64,000 bases of DNA from positions 248,001 through 312,000 of the forward strand of contig NZ_JADMLG010000007.1 of the NCBI RefSeq assembly GCF_015674855.1. Direction: 5' to 3'. Every line of letters begins with the position of its first letter. Position 1 is the stretch's first letter. Made by a program: the position numbers and the translations under genes. Below, in pieces: positions 16,228 through 25,600 of this stretch. Source of the stretch: Nocardia bovistercoris. GTDB lineage: Bacteria > Actinomycetota > Actinomycetes > Mycobacteriales > Mycobacteriaceae. The notes below the pieces were generated by a model. The model had not been told where the DNA came from, ran no database searches, and saw only the letters and a program-made list of their open reading frames with translations.

Positions 16228-16833
16228 ATGAAGTTCGGCACCGTGGCCGTCACCGCGTTACTCGCCGTCGCGTCCGTGGCTCTCACCGCCACCGTCGCGG
16301 ACGCGAAACCGACGAACGAACCGGCCCGCGAGGTGTCGGCCTCGGGTATCGACAACGGCGTCGAATACCGGACGACGCTGGTCGACGGCTCGCGATCGAG
16401 TGCCACCTCGGTCGACCGAGGCCGATTCGCGCTCGCGGGCGACCGGATCACGCTGACGGCGGACAGCGGCGCACTCGTCACGGCGATTCCGCTGGCCTAC
16501 GAGATCTCGGGCAGCCGGGTCGCGGTGGCGCACACCATCGGCGCCGACGGCCGCACCTTGACGCTGACACCCGAGGTCAGCGCCGCGCAGATCGGCGAGA
16601 TGCAGCCGGTGAGCTCGATGGCACGGCTCATCGCCGAACTCGAGAAGAACGTGGTCGGCGCGGTCGGTGGCGCGGTGCTCGGCGGCCTGCTCGGCGCGAT
16701 CCTCGGCGTCGGATTCTTCAGTCTGCTGACCGGGCCGATCGGCATGGTGGTCGGCGCGGTCGCGGGCGCTTACGTCACCGGCGGGCAACCTTTCCTCGAC
16801 GCCATGACCGCCGTGGTGAGCGGCGCGCCGTGA
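16228..16833 (+). CDS. Secreted or surface protein with C-terminal glycine-zipper helix pair
   Basis: 201 residues. Signal peptide MKFGTVAVTALLAVASVALTA-like with cleavage near ADA-KPT. The middle (VEYRTTLVDGSRSSATSVDRGRF, ITLTADSGALVTAIPLAYE) is beta-rich and resembles a domain I recall as common in Nocardia and Rhodococcus exported proteins, possibly DUF8020; this is not certain. The C-terminus has glycine zippers (GGAVLGGLLGAILGVGF, GMVVGAVAGAYV) that could insert into a membrane. Preceded by the 24-bp repeat array. Function unknown. Confidence 0.75.
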   Translation: MKFGTVAVTALLAVASVALTATVADAKPTNEPAREVSASGIDNGVEYRTTLVDGSRSSATSVDRGRFALAGDRITLTADSGALVTAIPLAYEISGSRVAVAHTIGADGRTLTLTPEVSAAQIGEMQPVSSMARLIAELEKNVVGAVGGAVLGGLLGAILGVGFFSLLTGPIGMVVGAVAGAYVTGGQPFLDAMTAVVSGAP

Positions 16834-16916
16834 ACTCGTGAGCGACGCCGCGCGACCGGCGTCGACCGGGCGATTCCGTGTCCGTGTCGGCGGCTCGATA
16901 TGGGACGATCGGCGGC

Positions 16917-17624
16917 GTGACAGCAGAGTTGGCCGGGGTGTCGGCATGGCCGCAGCAATGGCGATGGGATGACGATCTGGTCGACGGTTACCGCGCGCGC
17001 GGGATGAGCGGGGTCGCCGTCGAGGAGATCGATGTCGACGGTGTGCGGGAATCCGGCGTGCTGCTGCCGATGCGTCAGCCGCCGCGCTGGCAGGCGGTGG
17101 TGTTCGGGTTGATGGGCTTCGTATTCCTCGCCCTGGCCGTGCTGCTCTTCGTCGAGGTGGTGTTGAACCACGACTGGCTCAACCTGCTCGGGGTCGTGTT
17201 GTTCGTCGGGATCGGCGCGGTCACCACGGTCGCGTCGTATCGCGGGTTGCTCGCGCATCGCCGGGTGGTGCCCGGTCTGCTGCTCACGCCGACCCGGGTG
17301 ATCCGGCGCGGCGGCGGCGGCGATCTGCTGGTTGTCGCGTGGTCGGAGATCGCCGAGATCCGGGCCTACACCCGTGACATGAGCAAGCGGAAATGGCACA
17401 ACATGTTCGGTATCGATGTGCGGGATCCCGATGGGTTCCGGCGGGCCGCGCGTCGCGAGGGCGGCGGCCGGTTGGCGCACACGCCGACCGGGCCGGAGGT
17501 CGTCATGGTCTCCGACGCCGTCATGCGGATGAATCCGCTACTCGCCTATCATCTTGTGCGCCACTACTTCCGGCATCCGGAACAGCGCCATCGCATCACG
17601 CGGGCGGTGGGTGCCGGAGGGTAG
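16917..17624 (+). CDS. Two-pass membrane protein of unknown function
   Basis: 235 residues from GTG 16917, which lies 7 nt after a GACGAT box, consistent with a leaderless message. The N-terminal 60 residues are soluble; two helices follow (about 65-88 and 92-110); the C-terminal 125 residues form a cytoplasmic domain with a PH-like pattern (LLTPTRVIRRGGGGDLLVVAWSEIAEIRAY). I recognise no catalytic motif. It overlaps no neighbour and is convergent with the next small gene, whose stop is 2 nt away. Confidence 0.75.
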   Translation: MTAELAGVSAWPQQWRWDDDLVDGYRARGMSGVAVEEIDVDGVRESGVLLPMRQPPRWQAVVFGLMGFVFLALAVLLFVEVVLNHDWLNLLGVVLFVGIGAVTTVASYRGLLAHRRVVPGLLLTPTRVIRRGGGGDLLVVAWSEIAEIRAYTRDMSKRKWHNMFGIDVRDPDGFRRAARREGGGRLAHTPTGPEVVMVSDAVMRMNPLLAYHLVRHYFRHPEQRHRITRAVGAGG

Positions 17625-17625
17625 T

Positions 17626-17817
17626 TCAGCGGTCGCCTTCACCGTCGCGGTGTTGCTGCCGCGAGATCCGCCACAGGAAGTCCGGATCGTCGTCGGGCCC
17701 CATGATCTGTTTGCGCCGGGGTGAACGCGGGGGCGGCCCCGACCTCTCCGGGCCGAACGCCTTCCAGCACAGCACCGCGATCACCACGACCGCGATGAGT
17801 GCTACCAGGTACATCAC
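17626..17817 (-). CDS. Single-pass membrane micro-protein
   Basis: About 63 residues. One N-terminal helix (YLVALIAVVVIAVLCWKAF) is followed by a short basic and then acidic cytoplasmic tail containing RRKQIMGPDDDPDFLW. An AGGAGG site lies 8 nt before the GTG at 17817 and 11 nt before the ATG at 17814; either start gives virtually the same protein. Small anchors of this type are common in actinobacteria; no function can be assigned. Confidence 0.65.
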   Translation of the reverse strand: MMYLVALIAVVVIAVLCWKAFGPERSGPPPRSPRRKQIMGPDDDPDFLWRISRQQHRDGEGDR

Positions 17818-17937
17818 GTCGCTCACCTCCTGACAACGAGGGTAGCGGTGCGCCCGCCCGGTGCGCATCGTCGTGCGCGGAATCGATGTGTACCGGTCGC
17901 CGTGCGGGTCGCGGGCGCGACCCGCGACGACGGGGTC

Positions 17938-18150
17938 TCAGCGCGCCGGGCCTGCTTCGGTGGTGAGCGAGGCGAGCAGTTGGAGCACCTCGGATTCACG
18001 GAACCGGCGATGTCCGCCGGGGGTGCGCAGCGATCCGAGGCGACCGGCATGGGCCCAACGGGTGACGGTCTTCGGGTCGACGTGGAACATGGCAGCCACT
18101 TGGCCCGGTGTGAGCAAGGTGTCCTGGCCGCCGACGGTGATCGCAGTCAT
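17938..18150 (-). CDS. bldC: BldC-like MerR-type DNA-binding regulator
   Basis: 70 residues with a single winged HTH of the MerR type: LLTPGQVAAMFHVDPKTVTRWAHAGRLGSLRTPGGHRRFRESEV. This matches BldC, the small developmental regulator conserved across actinobacteria (Rv0500A in M. tuberculosis), which binds cooperatively to direct repeats and acts as activator or repressor. ATG 18150 has a GGAGAGG site 6 nt upstream. The 196 bp to the divergent gene at 18347 leaves room for control sites. Confidence 0.93.
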   Translation of the reverse strand: MTAITVGGQDTLLTPGQVAAMFHVDPKTVTRWAHAGRLGSLRTPGGHRRFRESEVLQLLASLTTEAGPAR

Positions 18151-18346
18151 AGCAAACCTCTCCGTTCTCGACAGTTCCCTCATCAGAATGGCGTCATCGT
18201 TGCATCCCAACCCCCAGGTACGCGAACCACCTACAGTTGGTAAAGGCGAAGTAATGGACAAAACGGATAGGTTTTCGCGCTCATCGGCAGGTCGAGCCGG
18301 AGGGCTGCGGCGGGCGGCGGGCGTAGCTTCGCCTACCCTGGTCGGC

Positions 18347-18715
18347 GTGAGCGACGTAACTCGACCGGACGGCGCATCCGGCTGGCAAACCTCGAATCCT
18401 GCGAATTCGCAGCTCTCGAATCCGAGGCGGCGACTCGCCGTCCACCTGGCTCTGTACACGCTGGCACGGCTCGGGTTGGTCGCGGTGCTCACGGTGGTCG
18501 TGGTCGTGGTCGCGAATCTGCTCTCCGTCGAGATACGCATGATCGTCGCGATCCTGATCGCGGTGGTCGTCGCGATGCCGCTGTCACTGCTGCTTTTCAC
18601 GAAATTGCGGTCGAAGGTCAACGCCGATATCGCCGTGGTCGACGAGAAACGGCGCAAGGACAAGGCGCAATTGCGCGCGCGGCTGCGCGGGGAGGACGGG
18701 AGCGCCTCGGCGTGA
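18347..18715 (+). CDS. DUF4229-type two-pass membrane protein
   Basis: 122 residues. After an Asn/Ser-rich N-terminus two helices follow (VHLALYTLARLGLVAVLTV and MIVAILIAVVVAMPLSLLLF), then a basic tail (LRSKVNADIAVVDEKRRKDKAQLRARLRG). This matches the actinobacterial DUF4229 pattern. GTG 18347 lies 7 nt after a TACCCT box (18334-18339), typical of leaderless starts; an ATG at 18254 in the same frame would add 31 residues. The stop overlaps the next GTG. Confidence 0.78.
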   Translation: MSDVTRPDGASGWQTSNPANSQLSNPRRRLAVHLALYTLARLGLVAVLTVVVVVVANLLSVEIRMIVAILIAVVVAMPLSLLLFTKLRSKVNADIAVVDEKRRKDKAQLRARLRGEDGSASA

Positions 18716-19797
18716 AACAGTGCGATCGCAGCACCCCGCGCGACTGGGTCGACAATGCGGTGCGGTTGATCGACGCCGATACCCAGCGCAGCGCCGACAC
18801 CCATCTGCTGCGTTATCCGCTACCGGCGCGATGGGGTGTGCAGCTGTATCTGAAGGACGAGTCGACCCATGTCACCGGCAGCCTGAAACATCGGCTGGCG
18901 CGTTCGCTGTTCCTGTACGCGATCTGCAATGGGTGGGTCACCGAGGGCACGACGGTGGTGGAGGCCAGCTCCGGTTCGACGGCCGTGAGCGAGGCGTATT
19001 TCGCGAGCATGCTCGGCCTGGATTTCGTCGCGGTGATGCCTGCGAGCACCTCGCCGCGCAAGATCGCGCTGATCGAGGCGCACGGCGGGCGCTGCCATTT
19101 CGTGCGGCATCCGCCCGATATGTATGCCGAGGCGGCGCGATTGGCCGAGGAATGCGGCGGCCACTATCTGGATCAGTTCACCAATGCCGAGCGGGCCACC
19201 GACTGGCGGGGCAACAACAATATCGCCGAGTCCATTTACGAACAGTTGGCGCTGGAAACGCATCCGGTGCCGGAGTGGATCGTGGTCGGCGCGGGCACCG
19301 GCGGCACCAGCGCGACGATCGGCCGGTATATCCGGTACCGCAGGCACGCCACGAAACTGGCCGTGGTCGATCCGGAGAATTCGGCCTTCTTCGGCGGATA
19401 CGAGACCGGTGATCCCGCTTATCAGACCGGCATGGCTTCGCGAATCGAGGGGATCGGCAGGCCGAGGGTCGAGCCGTCGTTCGTCGGTCAGGTGGTCGAC
19501 CGGATGATCGAGGTGCCCGACGCGGCGTCCGTCGCGGCGGCGCGGCGGGCCAGTCGGGTGATCGGCCGCCGGGTCGGCGGGTCGACGGGCACCAATCTGT
19601 GGGGAGCGTACGCGTTGATCGCCGAGATGGTCGATCGGGGCCGGACCGGCAGTGTGGTCACGTTGATCTGCGACGGCGGCGATCGGTACGCGGGTACCTA
19701 TTACGACGACGCGTGGGTCGCTGGGCAGGGGCTGAGTCTGGCCGAGCCCACCGAGGTCATCGAGAACTTCCACGCCACCGGCGTGTGGAACGGCTGA
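18712..19797 (+). CDS. cds1: PLP-dependent cysteine desulfhydrase / cysteine-synthase-like (Cds1 type)
   Basis: 361 residues of the beta family of PLP enzymes. The PLP lysine is K59 in HVTGSLKHR, the substrate loop is SSGSTAVSEAYFA, and the phosphate loop is GAGTGGTSATIGRYIR. The long N-terminus and the C-terminal GGDRYAGTYYDDAW match Rv3684 (Cds1), which releases sulfide, pyruvate and ammonia from L-cysteine; O-acetylserine sulfhydrylase activity cannot be excluded from sequence. Coupled by GTGA to the upstream membrane gene. Confidence 0.82.
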   Translation: MKQCDRSTPRDWVDNAVRLIDADTQRSADTHLLRYPLPARWGVQLYLKDESTHVTGSLKHRLARSLFLYAICNGWVTEGTTVVEASSGSTAVSEAYFASMLGLDFVAVMPASTSPRKIALIEAHGGRCHFVRHPPDMYAEAARLAEECGGHYLDQFTNAERATDWRGNNNIAESIYEQLALETHPVPEWIVVGAGTGGTSATIGRYIRYRRHATKLAVVDPENSAFFGGYETGDPAYQTGMASRIEGIGRPRVEPSFVGQVVDRMIEVPDAASVAAARRASRVIGRRVGGSTGTNLWGAYALIAEMVDRGRTGSVVTLICDGGDRYAGTYYDDAWVAGQGLSLAEPTEVIENFHATGVWNG

Positions 19798-19847
19798 GCC
19801 GGGTCTGTAGAACTTCGATTCCGCAGGGATGTCGCGCGGCCGTTGTC

Positions 19848-19892
19848 GTCAATTTTTGTTGACAACCCTGCGCATCGTCAATCAAAATTGAC
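19848..19892 (+). promoter_or_regulatory. Two matched palindromic operators over a promoter
   Basis: Two 16-bp palindromes, GTCAATTTTTGTTGAC (19848-19863) and GTCAATCAAAATTGAC (19877-19892), are 29 bp apart start to start. The -35 TTGACA (19859-19864) overlaps the first and the -10 CAAAAT (19883-19888, 18-bp spacer) lies within the second. The ATG at 19896 is 8 nt beyond the -10, so the message is probably leaderless. They are markedly AT-rich for this genome. Autorepression by the HTH protein encoded next is the simplest reading. Confidence 0.75.
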
Positions 19893-19895
19893 GAC

Positions 19896-20114
19896 ATGAC
19901 AGAGGCAACCACGCTCGCGGCGGCCGCGGGCAGTCCCGACCCCAAGGTCGGGCTGCGCGCGGTGCTCGCACTCCGCAGGCTGCTCGAACGCCTCGAAGCC
20001 ATCCAGGTCCAGAACGCCAGGAGTCAGGGCTGGTCCTGGCAGGCCATCGCGGATGCGCTCGAGGTCAGCAAGCAGGCAGTTCACCAGAAATACACGAGGG
20101 GCGGGAGCCGCTGA
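19896..20114 (+). CDS. Small helix-turn-helix protein
   Basis: 72 residues: a long predicted helix (RAVLALRRLLERLEAIQVQNAR) and a C-terminal HTH (GWSWQAIADALEVSKQAVHQKY) like those of short sigma-region-4-type regulators. It overlaps the downstream Clp-N gene by TGATG. The double operator upstream suggests it represses its own operon. Such HTH plus Clp-N pairs recur in actinobacteria; the signal it senses is unknown. Confidence 0.85.
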   Translation: MTEATTLAAAAGSPDPKVGLRAVLALRRLLERLEAIQVQNARSQGWSWQAIADALEVSKQAVHQKYTRGGSR

Positions 20115-20704
20115 TGTTCGAACGATTCAGTAAGTCGGCGCGGATCGCGGTGGTCGCGGCGCAAGAGGGCGCGCGGGAAGTAGGCAGCTCCGATATCGAT
20201 GTCGAGCACGTCCTGCTCGGACTGCTCGAAAACGCCGAACCCGAAGTGAAAGCCCTGCTCGCCGAGGTCGGCCTCACCTACGATGGCGTGCTGCGCACCC
20301 TCACCGAGCAGGGCGAGGTCACGCCGGGCACGACCGGCGAACCGCTCGGCGCCGAGGACGCCGAAGCACTGCGATCCATCGGGATCGACCTCGACGCCGT
20401 GCGCAGATCGCTGGAAGCCACCTTCGGCGAGGACGCGCTCGACCGCCCGGTCCCCGAGTCGCGCGGTTTCCTCGGTCGCTGGTTGCACGGCGGGCACATC
20501 CCATTCACTCGCGACGCCAAGAAGATCCTCGAACTGGCACTGCGGGAGGCGATCGCGCGCAAGGACCGCAGCATCGAATCCGGGCACGTCCTGCTCGCCA
20601 TCCTGCGCGCGCCGAACCGGACCACCTCGGCCCTGTTCGGCGGCCAGGACGCGATCACCGCGCTGCGCCCGAAGGTGCAGGCGCTGCTCGACCGTGCCGC
20701 GTGA
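20114..20704 (+). CDS. Stand-alone Clp N-domain protein
   Basis: 196 residues containing two Clp_N repeats: FERFSKSARIAVVAAQEGARE...IDVEHVLLGLLE near residues 2-40 and PFTRDAKKILELALREAIARKDRSIESGHVLLAILR near residues 128-165. No AAA ATPase module follows, so it cannot unfold proteins itself. It may act as an adaptor, a ClpC decoy or a substrate trap. It is the second gene of the autoregulated HTH operon and its start overlaps the HTH stop. Confidence 0.88.
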   Translation: MFERFSKSARIAVVAAQEGAREVGSSDIDVEHVLLGLLENAEPEVKALLAEVGLTYDGVLRTLTEQGEVTPGTTGEPLGAEDAEALRSIGIDLDAVRRSLEATFGEDALDRPVPESRGFLGRWLHGGHIPFTRDAKKILELALREAIARKDRSIESGHVLLAILRAPNRTTSALFGGQDAITALRPKVQALLDRAA

Positions 20705-20750
20705 GTCACGAATCCCGCGCGGCCGCCCGTGCGCGACTTAGCATTGGCTC

Positions 20751-21134
20751 ATGCAGTTAGTGATTCGGCTGGTCATCAACGCCGTGGCCATCTGGTTGGC
20801 TGCGGCCTGGGTCAGCGGCATCGAGATCAAGAGTCCCGAAGACGACACCACCACCAAGATCGTTGTCGTGCTGGCCATCGCGGCGGTCTTCACGATCGTG
20901 AACGCGCTGGTCAAACCGCTGGTGAATTTGCTGTCACTACCGCTGGTGGTGCTCACCCTCGGATTGTTCCTGTTGGTGGTCAACGCGCTGATGCTGATGC
21001 TCACCGCGTGGATCACCGACGCGTTCTCCGATTACGGCCTCGCCGTCGACGGGTTCTGGCCCGCACTGTGGGCGGGCATCGTGATCTCGCTGGTGAACTG
21101 GGTGCTCGGCATCCTGGTGCCGGACGGCGACTGA
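20751..21134 (+). CDS. Phage-holin-like (YvlD/DUF360) membrane protein
   Basis: 127 residues with four membrane helices. The central PLVNLLSLPLVVLTLGLFLLVVNALMLML and the start LVIRLVINAVAIWLAAAWV are typical of the YvlD family, which is annotated as phage holin family but is chromosomal and not a lysis protein. The ATG lies 6 nt after a TAGCAT box (20739-20744), so it is likely leaderless. Convergent with menA, only 5 bp between stops. Confidence 0.88.
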   Translation: MQLVIRLVINAVAIWLAAAWVSGIEIKSPEDDTTTKIVVVLAIAAVFTIVNALVKPLVNLLSLPLVVLTLGLFLLVVNALMLMLTAWITDAFSDYGLAVDGFWPALWAGIVISLVNWVLGILVPDGD

Positions 21135-21139
21135 CCCGC

Positions 21140-22009
21140 TCAGGCCAGGCCGACGGCGAGAGCCGACAGCGCCGACCAGAGCAGCAACGCCAGTCCGGAA
21201 TCGCGCAGCGCGGGAATGAGTTCCAGACCGTTCCCGCCACCGCGCACCGGGGAGTTGGCCCGCACGGCCAGCGGCACGGCCAGCAGGCCGACCAGCGCGA
21301 ACGGCGTGCGCGCGACCAGCGCGACGGTCACAAGGAACGGGACCGCGAGCAATGCCATATGCAGTGTTCGCGTGCGCGGATCGCCGAGTTTCACCGCGAG
21401 CGTGGTCTTCCCGGACGCGGTGTCGGTGGGGATGTCGCGCAGGTTGTTGGCGACGAGCACGGCGCTGGAGAACGCGCCGACGCCGACCGCGAGCGCCGCG
21501 CCGACCCAATCGACCCGCTCGGCCTGCACGAACTGGGTGCCGAGGACGGCGATCAGCCCGAAGAACACGAACACCGCGATCTCGCCGAATCCGCTGTAGC
21601 CATACGGTTTGCTGCCGCCGGTGTAGAACCACGCGCCCGCCAAGCAGGCCGCGCCGACCAGCAGCAGCCACCAGGCCGTGGTGAGTGCGAGCACGAGTCC
21701 GAGGACCGCGGCGAGGCCGAGGCTGAGTATCGCGGCGTTCTTCACCGATGCGGGGGAGGCGAGCCCGGAACCAACGAGGCGCAGCGGCCCGACCCGCTCG
21801 TCGTCGGTTCCTCTTATGCCGTCGGAGTAGTCGTTCGCGTAGTTCACCCCGACGATCAGGGCGAGCGAGACCAGCAGTGCGAGAAGGGCTTTCCACCACT
21901 CGAAACCGTCGATGGAGGCGGCGGCCCCGGTTCCCGCGAGCACCGGCGCGATCGCGTTCGGCAGGGTCCGAGGGCGGGCTCCCTCGAGCCATTGCGCTGC
22001 TGTAGCCAT
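21140..22009 (-). CDS. menA: 1,4-dihydroxy-2-naphthoate polyprenyltransferase
   Basis: 289 residues, eight to nine membrane helices of the UbiA superfamily. Both Mg-binding aspartate motifs are present: NYANDYSDGIRGTDD (D60, D63) and NNLRDIPTDTASGK (D192, D196). It attaches the polyprenyl tail to dihydroxynaphthoate, forming demethylmenaquinone in the membrane. The substrate comes from MenB and the tail from a prenyl synthase such as the one at 44806. Same position relative to menE as Rv0534c in M. tuberculosis. Confidence 0.95.
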   Translation of the reverse strand: MATAAQWLEGARPRTLPNAIAPVLAGTGAAASIDGFEWWKALLALLVSLALIVGVNYANDYSDGIRGTDDERVGPLRLVGSGLASPASVKNAAILSLGLAAVLGLVLALTTAWWLLLVGAACLAGAWFYTGGSKPYGYSGFGEIAVFVFFGLIAVLGTQFVQAERVDWVGAALAVGVGAFSSAVLVANNLRDIPTDTASGKTTLAVKLGDPRTRTLHMALLAVPFLVTVALVARTPFALVGLLAVPLAVRANSPVRGGGNGLELIPALRDSGLALLLWSALSALAVGLA

Positions 22010-22081
22010 GCGCCGAGCCTAATCCGCCGCCGTCCGGCGCGCCCCGGCCGGCACGCGCGCGCCGATACCGGGTGGCGCCGG

Positions 22082-22537
22082 TCAGGATTCGGCCGCGGCC
22101 TTCAGTCGCGCGAGCCCCTTCTCGAAATCCTTGCCGACGAATTTGTCCATCGAAACTACTTTCGACACAAGCGCCATCAGACCGGTCTGCCGTCCGGTCA
22201 TCCGCCACGCCACCTCGGTGCCTTCGGCCACCGGGTTCAGCGTGAAGGTGACCTGGTGGACGGCCTTCATCGGCTTCTCGAACTCGAGCCGCACCCCGAT
22301 CTCGCGTTCGGCGTCGGCGACGATCTCCATATTCCCTGCGCCCGCCTTGCGGTTGCCTTTCCAGGCGTACCGGGCGCCGACACCGGATTCCGGACCGGTG
22401 TAGGTGCGGTGCAGTTCCGGGTCGACGTCCTCCCACGGGGACCATTTCGTCCACTCGTGGAAGTTGCCGATCAACCCGTGCACGCGCGATGCTTCGGCCG
22501 CGACGACGGCCGTCCTGACCACTTCGAACTCAGCCAT
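22082..22537 (-). CDS. SRPBCC / polyketide-cyclase-like protein
   Basis: 151 residues beginning MAEFEVVRTAVVAAEASRVHGLIGNF. The HEWTKWSPWEDVDPELHRTY block, YAWKGNRKAGAGNM and the C-terminal helix FVGKDFEKGLARLKAAAE are those of the polyketide_cyc2/SRPBCC family. The ligand is unknown. It is divergent from the large regulator at 22627, with 89 bp between the starts; a longer start at 22612 would overlap the regulator's promoter. Confidence 0.87.
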   Translation of the reverse strand: MAEFEVVRTAVVAAEASRVHGLIGNFHEWTKWSPWEDVDPELHRTYTGPESGVGARYAWKGNRKAGAGNMEIVADAEREIGVRLEFEKPMKAVHQVTFTLNPVAEGTEVAWRMTGRQTGLMALVSKVVSMDKFVGKDFEKGLARLKAAAES

Positions 22538-22626
22538 GCGGCACAGCGTAGGCCACCGTCGGCCTGGATGTCGGGGGAAAATCCGTGCGACTTCGAACCG
22601 TTCGTCTCGCATACGATGACCTTGGA

Positions 22627-25600
22627 ATGTTTCCGGATCAGGGCGGCCGGTACCGCCGAAGTCGAATCGTGACGACGCCCGCAGGCGAGCCGGTGGTGGT
22701 CGGCCTGCTGGGCGATGTCGTGCTGCGCCGCGACAGCGCGCTCGAAGCCGTGCCCGGCGCCCGGTCGCGGTTGCTGCTCACCTCGCTGGCCCTGCGCACG
22801 GGGCGCAGTCGCAGCGCGCAGGCGCTGATCGAGGATGTCTGGGGTGAGCAGCTGCCGCGTTCGCCGATGAACGCCCTGCACACCCAGGTGTCGCGGCTGC
22901 GTTCGGCGCTGCCCGACGGCGCGCTGGAGATCGGTCCCGCAGGCTATCGGCTCACGCTCGCGCCCGACCGGGTCGACCTCGCGCTGGCGGGCGATCTGTG
23001 CTCGCGCGCCGCACGGGCTCGCGAGGGCGGCGACGCCGTCGGCTGTTTGGACACGGTCGCCGCGGCGCGGGCGCTGTGGCGCGGAGAACCCGGCGCCGAC
23101 CTGCCGTCCGGCGAGGTCGCCGACGCCCTGCGCGAATCGGCCGCCGCCCGCCTCGCCGCGCTGGACGAACTCGAACTCGCGGCGAGACAGGACATCGGCG
23201 ACATCGACGGCGCGCTGACCCTGGCCCGCCGCCGCGCCGCCGCCGACCCGTTCGACGAGACCGCACAACTGGCGCTCATGCGGTTGCTCGCGGCGGCGGG
23301 CCGGGTGGGCGAGGCGCTGGAGTCCTTCGCGGCCTTCCGCGCGGATCTGGCGGACCGGCTCGGGGCCGATCCGGGTCCGGCGTTGATCGCCCTGAACACC
23401 GCGATCCTGCGCGGTGAACCGGTGGTGTTGCCCGATGGCACGGGTCGCAGGGCGGGGTCGGAGCTCACCGTGGTTTCGCCGGACGGTGTGGACGAGCGAC
23501 GCGCGTTCGCGAGCGCCGCTGACGGGCTCGGCGCGCGGACCGCGACGCCGGAACTCACGGTCGTCGACGAACCAGGCCCGGTGGTCGGCGAACCAGCGGC
23601 GCGCGAATACGTGGTTCCCGCCGCCGTCGGCCTGCGCGCGGCGCCCAACGCGCTGCTCGGCAGGGAAGGCGATCTCGACGCGATCGAAGCGCTGCTGCGT
23701 GATTCGCGGGTCACCACCGTGCTCGGTCCGGGCGGCACCGGCAAGACCCGGGTCGCCAACGAGGTCGGTGCACGGATGGCGCGGTCGTCGCAGGTGGTGC
23801 TGGTCGAACTCGCGTCGGTGCGCGCCGAGGCCGAGCAGGCCCGCTTGGAGGTGGAGGCTGCGATCAGCGCCGCGCTCGGCCTCAGCGACATGAGTCTGGA
23901 CGCCACAACACTGCGTGCGGGCATGGCCATCGGGCCGCGGCGACGGCTGCGCGAGGCGGTGGCCGCGCGTTCCATGCTGCTCATCCTCGACAACTGCGAA
24001 CACCTGGTCGAGGCGGTCGCCGTCGTGGTCGCGGATCTCATCGGCGCGGCGGACCGGCTGACGGTTCTGACCACGAGTCGCGCGCCGCTCATGATCACCG
24101 CCGAGACCGTCTACCCGCTGCCGCCGCTGACGATCGATGCCGCCGGATCACCCGCCACCGACCTGTTCGCCGCCCGCGCGCGGGCCGTTCGCCCTTCGGT
24201 GCGCCTCGACCCGGATGTGCTCGCCCAACTGTGCCGGACCCTCGACGGGCTGCCGCTGGCCATCGAACTCGCGGCGGCGCGGGTCAGGACGATGAGCGTC
24301 GAGGAGATCAACACCAGACTCGCCGACAGGTTCGCGCTGCTGCGCCACGGTGACCGCAGCTCCCCGGAACGGCACCGCACCCTGCACGCCGTCATCGACT
24401 GGAGCTGGAACCTGCTCGACGAACCGCAGCGGGTCGCGCTGCGGCGGCTGTGCCGGTTCACCGCGGGGTTCGGTCCTGCGGCGGCCGAGCAGGTCGCGGG
24501 CGGTCCCGAGGTCGGTGATGTGGCGGCCGCCGTGGAAGGGCTGGTGAACCAGTCGCTGCTCACCGTCTACGACGACGAGGTCCTCGGCACCCGCTACCGG
24601 ATGCTGGAGACCGTGCGCGAGTACGGGGAGGAACAGCTCTGCGCGACACCGGGCGAACCGGATCTGGTGATCGAGCGTCTGCTGCGCTGGGCCCACGATT
24701 TCGCCGACGACGCGGCCGCCCGATTCGCCCATTGCGACCAGATGCAGCTGGCGCTCGCGGTGACCACCGAACTCGAAAATCTGCTGGCGGCGTTGCGTTA
24801 CGCGGTGGAACGCGCCGACGCTCGCCGCACCTACACGATCTTCCCGGTGGTCGGCGCCCTGTGGATGATTCGCGGCACCCACACCGAGGCCGCGGCATGG
24901 GCGGTCAGGGTGAGCGCGTTCGACGAGACCGAGGGCGGAGTCGAGACCGCGCGCGGGGATCTGATCCTGGCCACCTTCCTGATGGTGTTCCTGCATCTGC
25001 TGTACATGCCCGACGAGGTGCGGATGCTGGCTCGTACCCGGGTGCGGGTGCGCAGGTTGCTGCGTACCCGCACCGACCTGTCCGAGGCGTCGCGGTTCGC
25101 CGGTGGTTTCATCACCGGCCCGATCGACGGCCGAGGCGCGGCCAGGCGGATCGCCGAGGCCATCAGGTACGGCGACGACGAGACCAGGGCGACCGCGCTG
25201 CTGCTGCGTGCGAATATCAAGGAGAACCTGGGCGACGTGCGCGGTTCGACCCGCGACGCGACGCAGGCGCTCGCGGCCTTCCACGACAATCACGTGTGGA
25301 GCGTGGCCATGGTGTGCCGCCATCTCGGTCAGGTCTTCGGGCAGATCGCCCGATACGACGAGTCGGTGACCTACTACCGCCGCAGCCTCGGCCTGCTGCT
25401 GCGACTCGGCTCCTTCGAGGACACCGTGGAGATCCGCGGCTTGCTCGTCGCGTCGCTGGTCGGGGCGGGTGAATTGGAGCAGGCCGAACGCGAACTACGA
25501 ACCATGGCGGGCAGCGCCGATCTCGCGGTGACCAACAGCGCGGTGGGCATGCAGAACCTGTTGTTGGCGGGCATCGCGCAGAGTTCGGCCGAATTGTCCT

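Noticed and set aside
20751..21134. Holin-like gene as evidence of a prophage
   Set aside because: The YvlD/DUF360 family is chromosomal, and no lysin, integrase, capsid or att-like repeats are nearby.
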